From: Gnetum montanum
Lineage: Eukaryota; Streptophyta; Gnetopsida; Gnetales; Gnetaceae
Direction of reading: 5' to 3'
Assembly (NCBI GenBank): GCA_015680685.1
Contig: MNCI01008033.1
Span: 489,159 to 553,158, forward strand
DNA length: 64,000 nucleotides
Shown here: in pieces, positions 23,820-35,424 of the stretch
Layout: each line of letters starts with the position of its first letter
Position numbering within the stretch: position 1 is the first letter of the stretch
Notes under the pieces: generated by a model
Database searches by the model: none
Seen by the model: only the letters and a program-made list of their open reading frames with translations
Told to the model about the DNA's origin: nothing
Program-made: the position numbers and the translations under genes

Positions 23820-24719
23820 TGATGAATTATGGTTTGTCAGGTGCTAATATCAGACCCTTGACATCGGACTCTTGACATTGAACCCTTGACATTGGACCCT
23901 TGACATCAAACCCTTGACATCAGACCCTTGATATTGAGTATGCGATATCAGGTACACGATATCGCGGCCTAGATAATGATATCAGATACACGATATCACG
24001 ATTCCTATGTAAGCCTATAAATACACCTTTGGGTGCATAGGAAGGGATGTTAGAGTAGAGTCTTTTTTGTCAATTTCAGTTCATTACAATCCTTTCCTTA
24101 GTGCATGCCCACAATGTGATGATTGTAATTGTACGGAACCTTTATTTAAGTGTGACATACTTGGACATGTGCATGATCAACAATAAAGATCAAGATTACT
24201 TCATCATTGCAACATTCACTTAGTTTTAATTGCTTAACTGTTATTGCTATTTATTGCTTTCTTAATTAATGTTTCTTTACCTTACTTTACTATCCTTATT
24301 ATTAAACGCGGAATGAGTATGACTTAATCATGAGCATTTAAGTGTGACTACTTGGTAACCTAATAGCATATCTAAGAGCGCTCAAGTAATATATGCTTGG
24401 TAATTCTAGAAGTAGTACACAAGGTCCAAGATGTGTACAGATGATTAAGGATAGATGCTCATTGCACTTAGGCTAGCTTAGATTCTCTTCTCCCCCATTG
24501 CCTCTAGGAGTAGCACTAGTTTAGGCCCACATCATACACCTCACTTTGGACTAAACCATACGTGGAAAAGTAAATACTAGTCCAAGTGGGAAGACAGCAA
24601 ACTATGATCAACGTGTAACTATCTAGATACCACAACTAGCCCATCTACGGAGTTCTACTAGATTATGCGTGAACGCTCGTATTCGTATGGTTGAGTGTAG
24701 GGGTACCTCACCACTCATA
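23820..24719 (+). repeat. 3' LTR of element B
   Basis: Starts TGATGAATTATGG. It has the 14-bp array (23844-23941), TATA box 24016-24023 and AATAAA 24182-24187, and ends TACCTCACCACTCATA. It is shorter than the 5' LTR, partly because a segment near 24495 (CCCTCTTAGCTTAAAA in the 5' copy) is missing. Confidence 0.85.
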
Positions 24720-24724
24720 ATCAT

Positions 24725-26930
24725 CAAAGGAAAGGAGGTCCAAAACATGAAGAAGAAATCATCAAATTAGGATTCTTAAAGAGGTAATCTTCATGCTTAT
24801 AAAATTAAGAAGTAACTAAAACAAATTGATTCATGATCACTTTAAAAAGGATAATCCTTATAGAAAATTATCATTTATAATTTGAGCTAGATGTCTTAAG
24901 AATGATGAGTGGATTCATATTTTGATTAATGAGGGTGATAAAAAAAATGTTATTTCATCTAGGATTGTTGCTAGAGTAGGTTTAGTAGCTTATCCTTATC
25001 CTAGACCCTATAAGATGCATTGATTATTAAGGGATTTCTATTAAGATGTTAGGAAGCAATGTGTCTTAACATTTAATTTTTTTAGATTCATTAATCATGT
25101 TGTTTGTGATGTATTACTAATTGATTGTCCTAATGTAACCCTTGGAAGACTTTAGAATTTTAACAATGATGCTAAATTTGATGAAGTGAAAATTATATGA
25201 TTAGTGGCTAGAGACAATGAAATCTAGGAATTGATTCCTATGATACCTAAACAAGTGAGAAATTAGTCATTTATAAATGCATCTTTGATTATCTTTTATA
25301 GAAGAGAACACATTAAAGAATATGATGATTCATGCATTGGTTTTGTTGTCATATCCACAATTGCATCATCCATGGTTGAGCAATGTGAACTTTCAATAGT
25401 GGTTGAAGGATTAGCTAAATAATTGTCCAATGTCTTTAAGGGAAAGTTGGATGGATTGACACTAATGAGGAATTTCCAACATGAAATTGATTTTATTCCA
25501 AATGCTACTATTCCAAATAAAAGAGCATATCAAATAGCATCAAATTAGCAAGCTGAAATTTACAAGAAAGTGGAGGAGCTACTTATAAATGGATTAGTAA
25601 GAAAGTTAATATCTCCTTGTATAGTTTTGATGATAATAGTTCCAAAGAAAGAGAGAAAATAATGGAGGATGTGCATTAACTAAAAGGTAGTAAATAGGAT
25701 TATGATGAGTTATCATTTTTTCATTTCAAGAATGGATGATCGATACATTTTAAGGTGTTTAGTAAAATTGATTTAAAAAATGCATATTAATAAATTAGAA
25801 TTAGACCAAGTGATGAATAAAATATTTCTTTAAAGACTTTGGATGGTTTGTTTGAATGACTTCTGGTGCCATTTTATTTAACAAATTAATACATGATGTT
25901 TTGAAGACATTGATTAGCAAATGCTACATTATGTTCATTGATGACATTCTTATTTATAGCTCAAATGAGAAGGAGCATGTTGGTTATCTAAGACTTGTAT
26001 ACCAAAAGGTAGATGAGGCCTAACTAATGATAAACATAAAAAATATCACTTTATCAAGGAGATTACATATTTGGAACATGTAATTTCCAAACATCAAGTA
26101 AATATGAAAGCAGTCAAGGTGAAGGACATAAAGGAATGGTTAATTCCAAAGAATATTGGAAGGTACATTCTTTTCTTAGTTTTACAAGATTCTATAGGAA
26201 GTTCATTAGGAACTTCAGTGGCATTACATGATTAACATTTTTCCTTTTGAGGAATAATCAAATCTTTAGATAGAATGGTGAAATACAAAGGAGTTTTGAT
26301 TTGTTAAAGGAAAAGATTGCAAGTGAACTAGTGCTTGTCATTTTAGATTTCCACAAACACTTTTATGTGGAGATGAATGCTAGTGGGCTAGCAATTGGAA
26401 GTTCTTGTCACAAGATAGAAGACCTATTACCTTCTTTTTTTCTTTCCAAAAAACCTCAATGAATAAGGAGTTGAATGTTTTGGAAAAAAAAGTATAGAGG
26501 GTAATTCTCAAACCTATTATCATAGACACTATACTTTGTCTATACAAGATAGAAGACCTATTATCATAGAAAAAGTATAGTGTCTACGATAAGGAGTTGA
26601 ATGTAATTCTCAAACCATTAAACATTGAAGATATTTCTTGTTGCACAAAGAATTTCTGTTGATGATTGATCATAAAGCACTAAAAATTCTAAATTTCCAA
26701 AAGAATTTGAATGTCAAACAAATAAAATGGGTGGCATAGTTGCAAGAATTCAATTCCATATTTAAGCATATGAGTGAGAAGAATAATGTGGTGGTTGACA
26801 CATTAGCAAAATTACATGTCATTAATTTTAGTACATCGGAAGTGGAAGGTATGGGTGATTTTTCTTACTTGTATATTAATGATTATGATTTTGAGAAAGT
26901 TTGGAAGGATTTGCTAAGTTTATTTTTATA
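24725..26930 (+). pseudogene. Element D pol: protease, RT and RNase H remnants
   Basis: Continuation of D after the B insertion. Protease remnant at about 24890-25160 (NEGDKKNVISSRIVARVGL, CVLTFNFFRFINHVV, then LGRL). RT starts at about 25435 (GKLDGLTLMRNFQHEIDFIP, then IPNKRAYQIAS, VEELLINGLVRKLISPC, VPKKER). A YVMFIDDILIYS-like RT core is in broken frame near 25930. The RNase H region includes YFLLHKEFLLMIDHKALKIL (26630-26690) and ends in NNVVVDTLAKLH. Sequence style is chromovirus-like (Reina or related), consistent with the tRNA-iMet primer site. No integrase or 3' LTR follows. Many stops, frameshifts and a local rearrangement (26410-26616). Confidence 0.8.
26410..26616. repeat. Local duplication-inversion in element D RNase H
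   Basis: AAGATAGAAGACCTATTA occurs at about 26412 and 26546, AAGGAGTTGAATGT at 26465 and 26591, TAATTCTCAAACC at 26502 and 26604. TTATCATAGACACTATACTTT (26517-26537) is inverted with one mismatch at 26573-26593. Confidence 0.9.
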
Positions 26931-27149
26931 ATATATAAAACATTAGCCTAGGGAAATGCCTCCTAACTTATAACTTCTAAGCTTAGGTTTTCATTAAAAA
27001 GACATCTAAACTTCACAAAATATTACCTTTACTATTTACCAACAACTAAGATGAAGAAATGCCAACAAACATAAGATCAAAATGTAACTAATTATAGATG
27101 TTATTTATACCATCATCAACTTTTTAATGGCTAGGTAGCTTGTGTTATT

Positions 27150-27366
27150 GTGTTGTGCTACCCTTGTAAAGCACTATAGGAGAGCATCCTTGAGTTTCAA
27201 AGTTAGTAAGGAATAGAAAAGAAAGTCAAGATAGACTACACCTCAAAGTTCACAACACCTACAAGCACAATAGGAGTCATGACACCCATTAGACATTAGT
27301 TAAAAGTGTAGCAATAATATCTTAGGTAAAACACACACACAATAACTTAGGACATACATACATGCA
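27150..27366 (-). repeat. Inverted-repeat arm 1, first part
   Basis: The reverse complement aligns with 29970-30190: TAGGTAAAACACAC, then AGTCATGACACCC, then GACTACACC-type blocks in inverse order. The arm is split here by the RTE LINE and continues at 29340. Confidence 0.7.
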
Positions 27367-29339
27367 CATGTGCTGCACAAAAGAGACTTTAAAACTCAAG
27401 GATAGTCATGTGCAAAGATTACAAATTCATACTTGGAGAATGCATTACAACTCAGCATTGACTAATGGTCATGGAATTAGCTATACAAAGTTTTAAAAAT
27501 AGTACAACAAAAAGGGACCATATGCATAAAATGGTGAAATTTAAAAGAAGATAACATCACCTTATTCATAGAACAATTGCTTCATGAAGGTACTTAGAAT
27601 TGGCATTACTCTACAACTTTAATTGAGGGCTAGATGGAAAGTTAGATTTAGAAAATTGGAAAGAATATTTTGGATGAAACACAAGACAAAAAATACATTC
27701 CAAAGGAGACATGGTGGAGTGATGAAGTACAACATGTTATCCAAATAAAAAAAATGCTTTAGGGAATGATAGAAAAATGATAGCCAAGAAAATAGGCTAA
27801 TATACAAAATGGCAAAGGACGTAGCCATAGCAATAGCCAAAGCTAAACATAAGGCCTAGGATAGTTTTTATGAGAAAGTAGAAAAATCTATTTATAAATT
27901 GGCAAAATCAAAAACAAGAAATGTAAGGATATTAATTATGTCAAATGCATCAAGGAAGAAAATGAAAGAATTTTGATAAAACATAATGAAATTTTGGATA
28001 GGTGAAAGAATTATTTTTAAAAATTATTAAATAAAAAATTTTCAAAAGAAGACATCTAAGAAGAAAAACCAAATTTTAGTTTGGTTAATGAATTTTCCTT
28101 CTCTAAGGTGAAGATAGCTTTATCAAATATGAAAAATGGAAAAGCTATTGGACCAGATAACATTCCTATTAGAGCTTAGAAAGAATTGGGAGATATAGAA
28201 GTTTCTTGGAATAAAATTATTTAACTTTTGAAGGATGGAGAAATGTCCAAAAATTGGAGAAAAAGCTTTGTTTTTCCCATTTGCAAAAATAAAGAAGACA
28301 TACAAATTATGAAAACTATACAAGAATCAAGCTAATGAGCCATACTATGAAGCTTTGGGAAAGAGTCATCAAAATTGAATCAATTAGAACAGCTTATGGA
28401 ATAACATCTAATTTTTCAATCACAGTAGGGTTACATCAAGGGTTTGCACTGAGCCCGTACTTATTTTCCATTATTATGGATGAATTAAAAAAAGAAATAC
28501 AAGATGAAAAACCTTGGTGTATGCTATTTGTAGATGATATTGTGTTGATGGATATAGCCCAAGAAAACATTACTACTAAAATAGAGAAGTAAAGACATGC
28601 TCTAAAATCAAAAGGCTTAAAAATTAACAAACATAAGATAGAATATATTGAATGAAATTTTAATAATAGTATAAATAGTGATGAAATAGAAGTGACAATT
28701 CAAGATAATAAAGTCCCTCATTGTAAACAAGTATGCTACCTAGGATTAATTCTCCAATCATATGGTGAAATTAAGAAAGATATTAAAAATAGAATTAAGG
28801 TAGGATGGCCAAAATGGAGATAGGCTAGTGGTGTTCTATGCAATAAAAGAATATAAATAAAATAAAAAGAGGAAATTTTACAAGATAACAATCATTTCTA
28901 CTATTTTATATGGTACTAAATGTTAGGTAGTACAAAAGAGGCATGACCAACAAATTAGTATGGCAAAAATGTGAATGCTTTGAAGGATGTTGAATGTTAC
29001 TAGAAGAGATAAACTACATAATACAAACATTAGAGGAAGACTTGGAGTAACTTTTATGTTAGAGAAGCTACAAGAATGGTGGCTTAGATGATTTGGACAT
29101 GTGCAAAGAAGATCAGAAAATGAGCCTATAAACAAAGTTTGCTACATCCCTATTCTAGGAAAGCCACTAAAAGAAATACCAAAGCAAACATGGGGAAAAA
29201 ATCAAAGATAATTTGAAGAAATGACAAATAACCAAAGATATAGCTCTTCATCAAGGCAATTGACAAAAAAAGCTCATGTATTGCACTCTATTTTGTTGGT
29301 ATAAGGCTAAGATGATTATGATGATGATACATACATGCA
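27354..29339 (+). mobile_element. RTE-type LINE insertion with 13-bp target duplication
   Basis: ATACATACATGCA at 27354-27366 is repeated exactly at 29327-29339 and brackets a 1960-bp insert. The insert ends in a short TGATGATGATGA-like tail, as RTE-clade LINEs do, instead of poly(A). The element is 5'-truncated. Outside it, the two halves of the inverted-repeat arm rejoin, which confirms the insertion boundaries. Confidence 0.85.
27600..29320 (+). pseudogene. RTE LINE: endonuclease-RT linker and reverse transcriptase, deleted
   Basis: The linker reads ETWWSDEVQHVIQIKK near 27700, then a KLNIRP and SKTRNVRIL-like stretch. RT follows: FSKVKIALSNMKNGKAIGPDNIP (28095-28170), WRKSFVFPICKNKED, then MSHTMKLWERVIK (28335). 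It jumps at once to RTAYGITSNFSITVGLHQGF and SPYLFSIIMDELKK, then CMLFVDDIVLMD (28520-28555), the catalytic FVDD box. The palm segment normally between the WERVI motif and the IRTAYG motif is missing in frame. Later motifs: CYLGLILQSYGE and RRMLNVTRRDKL-like. Such a copy could not make a normal RT. Confidence 0.85.
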
Positions 29340-29415
29340 TATACATAAAATACATGATAACACAACATGAAATAGGACATCACAATAAGAAGACTATAAT
29401 TGATCCTACATTATG
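29340..29415 (-). repeat. Inverted-repeat arm 1, second part
   Basis: Continues arm 1 after the LINE: AACACAACATGAAATAGGACATCAC, then TGATCCTACATTATGTACATCTA. It matches the reverse complement of 29885-29960. Confidence 0.7.
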
Positions 29416-29884
29416 TACATCTAGGTCTCTTTTAACTTCACCCAAGCTTTGTTAATGGAATTGAATGGGTGGAATTTTTCAACATTTATGTTTTACAATT
29501 AAATAACCATAGATCTCGAACATTCTTATTTACAACTATTAGAGGGGTTTTTAGCTATTTGAGTTTCCTTGACATCCAATATACTTTCTGCAATTTAGAA
29601 TTAAATGAAGAATAACTTAATCTTTGCGGAAATTACTTTTTTCAAGTAGGGAAGAGTGTAAGAAAGCATCCCTTGTTAGTGACTCAAAGATTATTTTCCT
29701 CTAGAATAGGAATTGAAGAAGTGTGGAGCTTCTTATAGGTTTCATGTCATCAACCATCAATAACAATCCCTATAGAACTACATTGCTTTGATTTCTCATG
29801 AATGATACCACAAGGATATGTAAGCTTGTTGGAAAGGCTTTGGCCTCTCTAGCTCAACCACCATCCTTTCTCTTCAAAGTGGGG
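29416..29884. other. Spacer of the inverted repeat; no gene seen
   Basis: About 470 bp between the two arms, with no recognised coding sequence. Confidence 0.5.
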
Positions 29885-30190
29885 GCATAGGATAGATGCA
29901 CATAACATAGGATCAGTCCTAGTAGTTTTTGCAATGTCTTGCATTATGTTGTGTTGGGATGTATCTTGTGTATGTGCATGTGTATGTCTTACATCATTAC
30001 ATATACATTTTACCTAAGGAATTCTTGCTACATTTCTAACTAATTTCTATTAGGCATCATGACTCTTAGTATGCTTACAAGTGCTATGAACTCTATGGTG
30101 TAGTCCATCTCGAATCTACCCTCCATTCCTTAGACTTTGGGAATCAAGGATTGTGCCTTATAACGCTTTACAAGGATGATACCTATGTTT
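29885..30190 (+). repeat. Inverted-repeat arm 2
   Basis: Contiguous arm (TAGATGCACATAACATAGGATCAG to CTTTACAAGGATGATACC) inversely matching 29340-29415 plus 27150-27366. It shows what arm 1 looked like before the LINE insertion. Confidence 0.7.
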
Positions 30191-31066
30191 ATAGTTCTAG
30201 CATGTGTGGTTGAGGTTTATTCCTCCTAGGTTTTTATCCTTGCCTCCTATGTCATATTTCCAAGTTTTGGGTTCCTTAGAATATTTTTGGCTTTGTTTGG
30301 ACATACTAGAATCCTATCGACTTGTTCCTTGGTATTCTAGCTTTCATGAGGAATTGGCAGTGAGAAGTATGATTTGGGGAGGCTACACTAACTACCTTAT
30401 GTTAATGTAGAGGTGCTACTAGGCCTAGATTGGCTACTTTACTCATAGTGTAACTTGAGTTAGTCTAGGTTTTATTGATGAACCTCTGTTAATGCTTGGG
30501 TACTATCAAACCTCTACTGTTATCTCATAAAAACTATAAATATTCCAGATGAGCCCTAACACACAACAGTTCATGCTTAGATATTTTTATTTGGTTTTTG
30601 ATGTCTAGTTTGTGTGAAAAGATCTTTCTTCATTAAGTTAATTTCCTTCATGTTTGTGTATATGTATTTTAAGTCATTGATTTCACAAATGCAACTAGAC
30701 TCTTTTACTGTGATATCTTGCTTACATAGCTTAGAACCATTTGGTTGAAGCAAAGTCTAGTGTTTACATGGTGAATAAAGCTTATGGGTTTTCCTTGTTC
30801 TATCATTGATGCCTTAAACATTAAAATGCTAAAATTATTTATCTAATTTCTATTTCATTGAGTTGTAATAATTCATTCTTATTCAAGGTCATAACTATAC
30901 GACATGATCTTGGGCCATCAAGATTGTGACTAAGAGCCATTTATTTCTTTCCATTTGTGATGTTGCACTTGTTCCATAAGGGATAATGATACGTGTAAGT
31001 GTTTCTGAGTATTACACTTGTCCCTATAGGGGATTACGATGCGTGTGTATTTATTCTTATTTCATT
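30191..31066. other. No recognised gene; one short tandem duplication
   Basis: Nothing supported except a diverged about 48-bp duplication at 30967-31060 (ACTTGTTCCATAAGGGATAA against ACTTGTCCCTATAGGGGATT). Confidence 0.45.
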
Positions 31067-31071
31067 CATAT

Positions 31072-32172
31072 TGTTGATGCATAAATTTTGGACACACCGC
31101 CAACACCTGTGAAAACTCGTTTTAGGAGACTATCGCCTAGGGCACCTCCCGTATGGGTACGGAAACCCGAGAATAGTCTTAGTTGGAAAAGGCTATGTGA
31201 CAAAACAATAATAAAAATATTTTAAACAAAATATTAAAAGATTTAAATTTAATAAGAATATTGAAAAGTTAAATAATTTGTGCAATTTAAAAGAGTACAA
31301 TAAATAATTCAAAATAAAATGCAAATAATAATATTGAAAACTGTAAAAGTTATTTGCCACCGTGGCTGCTTCTTCGCTTGGAGATGGCAGAGAGAAAAAT
31401 CTGTCTTGTTGTTTGAAAGAAAATAAATAAAGAACAAAACAATGTGCATACAACCTGTCTCTGCCAGGTTTATGTTTATAGGCAAAAAGAAAGACTTCTA
31501 TTGACACCCCTCACGGTGTCCGCGTTGGCACCGCCGCTGTTGGGTGTTGGTCTCTGCCACGTGGGCAGAAAAGAAAAAGAAAAGAAAAGAAAACATGTTT
31601 GTTTTTGTCTGAGAAAATAGAAAATCATCGTTCAACAATTGCTACTGAAAGGCAAGCACATTGTCATCTGCAATCTGCCTGCAACTGCTGTTGATGTTCA
31701 CCGTGCATTTCACGCTCCTGCCATGTTCTACCGCATGCCGGTAGAAGAGAGAAGACTACCGAAAATGCCTCCACTATCGATGTTGCCTGCTAGTAGAATA
31801 GAAAATGGTCGCTGCAGACTCTCTGGCTCCTCCCCCCGTTTATGTGAATTTATAGGTTATTTATAGGGTTGGATAGGGCTCAGGCACAAAATTCAAGAAT
31901 GGAATCAATGGCTGTGAGATGAGAGGAAAGTAGATCTAGCGACATGTGTCCGATGGATAGTTGGCACAAGTTGGATGTGTGTTGGATAGTTGCATTCTTT
32001 GACCAAGTACATTGCATTTTACAATTTATGGGTTATTCAAGCCCATGAAAGTACATTTAATTAAGACCATGAGGGCTTGACATGTCAATACTGTACAACT
32101 TTTGATTTTTTGTGATATTAAACTTGTTCAAACAAGGCCCTATGCCTAGCATGGGCGAGGTTGGCCTCAACA
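31072..32172 (-). repeat. 3' LTR of element F
   Basis: Direct copy of 36888-37976. Minus-strand TATA box (TATAAATA) at 31858-31865. A G-box-like CCACGTGGGC is at about 31558 and has changed to CCGCGTGGGC in the other LTR. ORFs of about 104 codons seen in both LTRs at the same place are LTR sequence, not genes. Confidence 0.9.
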
Positions 32173-33360
32173 CTTAGCCCCTAAATGATAGATTGCATGC
32201 AAGTGCAAGAACTAGAAAATTTTGAATGAAAATGCAACAGATGGAAAAACAAAAACAACATGAAACAAGAAATGCAAACTTGAAAGTAAACTATAATGTT
32301 CTAAACATGATCAAAATAACCAAATAATCGAAAGAGACACCGACATAGGCCATCCAAACAACCATTAAAATCTAAATATATAATTTATTATTATTTTAAC
32401 TAAGATCTATAAATATATATGTATAATTATATATATATAAGCTCTCATTCTCAATATTCTCACAAGGTAACAGTAAAAGTATGCAGACTATTTTGAGCAA
32501 GTGATTTATACAAAACTTAATGAGGAGGATGAGCTAAAACTCATGTTAGATCATAGTAAGACACAAATTTCAGGTTAGGGTGAGGATTGCTACTGGACCC
32601 CATCACACTCAAGAACTTATTACACTGTCAACGAACATGGTCCTTATTTTTTTTTTTTTGTAAGGAAACTTTGCTCATGGTGTACTTCATTCTTAAGGTA
32701 GGAATTCCAACACGAGTCTGGTCGATTAGCTACACTACCAAAGAGCACGGTCCTTTTGGAAACTTTGCCCATGGTGCAGTTCAACCCTCATGTATGTTCC
32801 TTTGATTGGTGGCATCATAGCAGGTCTCCTGGGTGGCTAAGGGTTCTCAAGTAGAAATGAACACACTTCACCCCGTTGTTCACAGGATAGCCATGGATCA
32901 TCATACCTGAGGGCTTGGGCTTATGAGAGGAAAAGATAGAATTTTCCAAGGTCACCTAGTAATTATGACTAACCACTCTCCAACATCACATATCCTACAC
33001 TCACATGATCATGATGATAACATGATAAGTTTGTATAAATCAAATGCTCCATAATCAAACATAACAAATAAACTGAAACCTTGGAATCAATTGGAAAGAG
33101 TTACAGTATAAAATATAAAGTGGATTTTATAGCATTATATCATAGTAATAGTAAATTATATCATACCTACATTATTTTCCAATGGTGTTAAGATGACCCA
33201 ATATCAAGTAACTCAAATGACCAATGATTATTAAAATCATATGAAGAACACAATAATCAAAACAATATGCTAAGAAAGAAATGATGGAAATGCAAGCAAA
33301 ATATGAAAATGCAATAATATACATATGAAATGCAATGAAAAAGGGGAAGAAAACATGCAA
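32173..33360 (-). mobile_element. Element F 3' non-coding region
   Basis: About 1.2 kb between the integrase tail and the 3' LTR with no ORF of note. AGGGGCTAAG next to the LTR (minus strand, 32173-32182) is the likely polypurine tract. Confidence 0.6.
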
Positions 33361-33906
33361 CTAAGAATCTACCAGATGCCCACGTGGGGTACCTGAGTAG
33401 AAATGTTTCAAATGAAATGCATTAAAATTCCTATTCAACCTATATCCTTGCAAATCAGCAATCTTAAACACATTTGGGGCAGTGATGTCTACAATTTGGA
33501 ATGGACCTGACCACATAGGTGAAAACTTAGTTTGAGGGCCAGTTTGACCAGACGCTCTATCTCTCTTAAGGACTAGATCGCCTACTTGAAAATTTTTAGC
33601 TGGATGTTTTTTATTGAACCGTCTCTTGACAATTTGTTGATGCTTAAGATTATGAAAATCAAGACCTACTTTTACCTTGCTTGATCGTTTTCTATAAAGT
33701 TTTTCCTTAATATAAGTTTTAATGATAGGTCTAGGTCTTGGTGGGTCATCGGATATAGCTTTTCTAGGAGAATGTTTCATGGATGTATTGTTAAAATTTA
33801 GCACACCTTCAAATGTTTTAAGAGGTAATGTCTTAGTTATATCTTTGTCTTCCCCTAAAGGTGGTGGATCACTTAGACAAAATCCATTGTGTTGTTGATA
33901 AGGCAA
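33361..33906 (-). pseudogene. Element F integrase C-terminal tail
   Basis: A 181-codon frame. From about residue 110 it reads RRFNKKHPAKNFQVGDLVLK, then KFSPMWSGPFQIVD, then DLQGYRLNRNFNAFHLKHFY. This is the typical Ty3/gypsy integrase C-terminal (GPY/F-like) end. The catalytic DDE core and zinc-binding domain are absent. The N-terminal about 90 residues (PPPLGEDKDITKTLPLKTF and onward) do not look like integrase core and may be the element-specific linker. It lies directly downstream of protease, so about 2-2.5 kb of pol expected between them (family knowledge) has been removed. Confidence 0.8.
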
Positions 33907-33951
33907 GGTGTCTCCATATCTTTCTTCACCTTCTCTAGAACTTTGATAGGA

Positions 33952-34742
33952 TTAGATGGGATCTGCATAAGAGATAGGATTTTTTGTAGTTCCACTCACA
34001 TAGTCATTTTCAACATGTTCACTACACTCAACCTCAATAACCCCAACATAAAGATTAGTATTTCGATCTTCCAAATATTGATTTTGTTGATCCAAGGTTG
34101 TTACTACTTGTTTGTAGAAGGGTTCTTGGGGTATAGTTATGTATTCAGATTTTCTTTTAATAGGGATCAATAATTCCAAGAAATATGACCTAAAGAAGCC
34201 CCCAAACTTAGATCCAAAAGTCCTAGATAAGTGCACACCATATGTGGATTTCATGTCAACTACTAGGATATCCGTATAACATGTAAATGTAGGTTATTGC
34301 TTAAGTTGTACCTTTGCTCCTTTTAATAACCCTACCATAGGTACGTTAGATCCATCGAGTTGAATCACACTTCTAGTTTGTGATATCATTTGTGCTCCTA
34401 AAGCATTACAAACGTCAAGAGGCATAAAGTAACAGTTGCACCGGAATCCATTAAACAATTATGGACATTCTTTCCTNATCCAAAAGTCCTAGATAAGTGC
34501 ACACCATATGTGGATTTCATGTCAACTACTAGGATATCCGTATAACATGTAAATGTAGGTTATTGCTTAAGTTGTACCTTTGCTCCTTTTAATAACCCTA
34601 CCATAGGTACGTTAGATCCATCGAGTTGAATCACACTTCTAGTTTGTGATATCATTTGTGCTCCTAAAGCATTACAAACGTCAAGAGGCATAAAGTAACA
34701 GTTGCACCGGAATCCATTAAACAATTATGGACATTCTTTCCT
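33952..34742 (-). pseudogene. Element F aspartic protease region (disrupted by assembly duplication)
   Basis: Retropepsin-like protease, which cuts the polyprotein. The minus-strand reading has the active-site motif LMDSGATVT, then after a one-base frameshift DVCNALGAQMISQTRSVIQL, and a downstream stretch with ILVVDMKSTYGVHLSRTFGS. Because 265 bp are present twice around an N (34212-34476 and 34478-34742), the active-site motif appears twice. One copy is probably an artefact. Confidence 0.75.
34212..34742. repeat. Exact 265-bp duplication around a single N
   Basis: 34212-34476 and 34478-34742 read identically base for base and are separated only by n at 34477. This is the mark of two overlapping contigs joined without collapsing the overlap. 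Confidence 0.95.
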
Positions 34743-34758
34743 AAAATAATCAAAGTGG

Positions 34759-35424
34759 TTAGGAAAGGGGGATGGTCCTTTTTGCTAGACATGGAATCAC
34801 GTTTTGTACTGATAATGTGTTAGGACTTTCTGCAAAGTGAACTTGCCTTTCGGGAATTGGGGATTTTTCTCTTTGGGCTACAGGTATATGAACCATATCC
34901 CGAATCACTTCTTTCATTTCGTTAAAGTGTAGGAGGTCATACATCGAAATGTTGGCTTTAACTCTTTTTAAGTCCTCAACCAAATCATAATTCTTATGTT
35001 CATCTTTGGCTTCTTGTTGAGATGGAACTCTTCTAAGTACAAATGGGGGGTTTGGTCGTTGTGGGGCAATTACTTGGGATGATCTGGATTGGTTGTTTGC
35101 ATTGTTTTGACTAGGAACTCTCTTGTTTGGAGGTGTATAGGAATTGTTCCTAGTTTGTTGTTGTGTAGCATTCATAATGTCACTAATTTTGCGGTAGCGA
35201 GTGTTGTGTGGGTTAGGGTTGCCTACCATAGCTTGTTCTAATGAGGAAACCTCTTCATTTTCTGTCTCATGAGGTACATTAAGGACCATGATAGGGGTTT
35301 TCCCATTTTGTTGCCCTTGGGTATTGTCATCATACAATGCCATGAATTGAGGACAAGTCTTTTCAGAATGTTGCCTCGTATTATGAAGACGACAATAATC
35401 ATCGTTGATTGATACATTTGGTTT
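34759..35424 (-). pseudogene. Element F gag end: zinc knuckle and linker to protease
   Basis: Same frame as gag. Just after a TAA (35427-35425) comes SINDDYCRLHNTRQHSEKTC, with C-X2-H-X4-H-X4-C spacing, a zinc-knuckle-like motif seen in Tat/Athila-type gag. A long Q/N/P-rich linker follows, with YDLVEDLKRVKANISMYDLL, a conserved gag-protease linker motif of this lineage. It ends at 34759 near the first protease residues. With 35425-36516 it forms one frame of about 586 codons broken only by two adjacent stops (35847-35842) and one at 35427. Confidence 0.8.

Larger units (their letters stand above)
18823..24719 (+). mobile_element. Element B: gag-only LTR retrotransposon nested in D
   Basis: Structure: 5' LTR 18823-19769, primer-binding site 19771-19788, gag 19902-21957, internal purine motif 21918, conserved non-coding region, fused remnant of the extra ORF 23210-23640, polypurine tract 23806-23819, 3' LTR 23820 to about 24719. 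There is no protease, RT or integrase between gag and the 3' LTR, so B depended on other elements. It splits the gag zinc knuckle of D from its protease. A clean 5-bp target duplication was not found (left flank CCATT). The 3' terminus reads CACTCATAATCATCA instead of CACTCATCA, so the right edge is altered. Confidence 0.85.

Noticed and set aside
31193-31507. 104-codon minus-strand ORF, repeated at 37008-37322
   Set aside because: Same position in both LTRs of element F; it is a by-product of LTR sequence, with low-complexity F/Y/L-rich text and no domain.
31551-31565. G-box/ABRE CCACGTGGGC as a stress-response promoter site of element F
   Set aside because: Present in only one of the two LTRs (the other reads CCGCGTGGGC), and one site alone is weak evidence of regulation.
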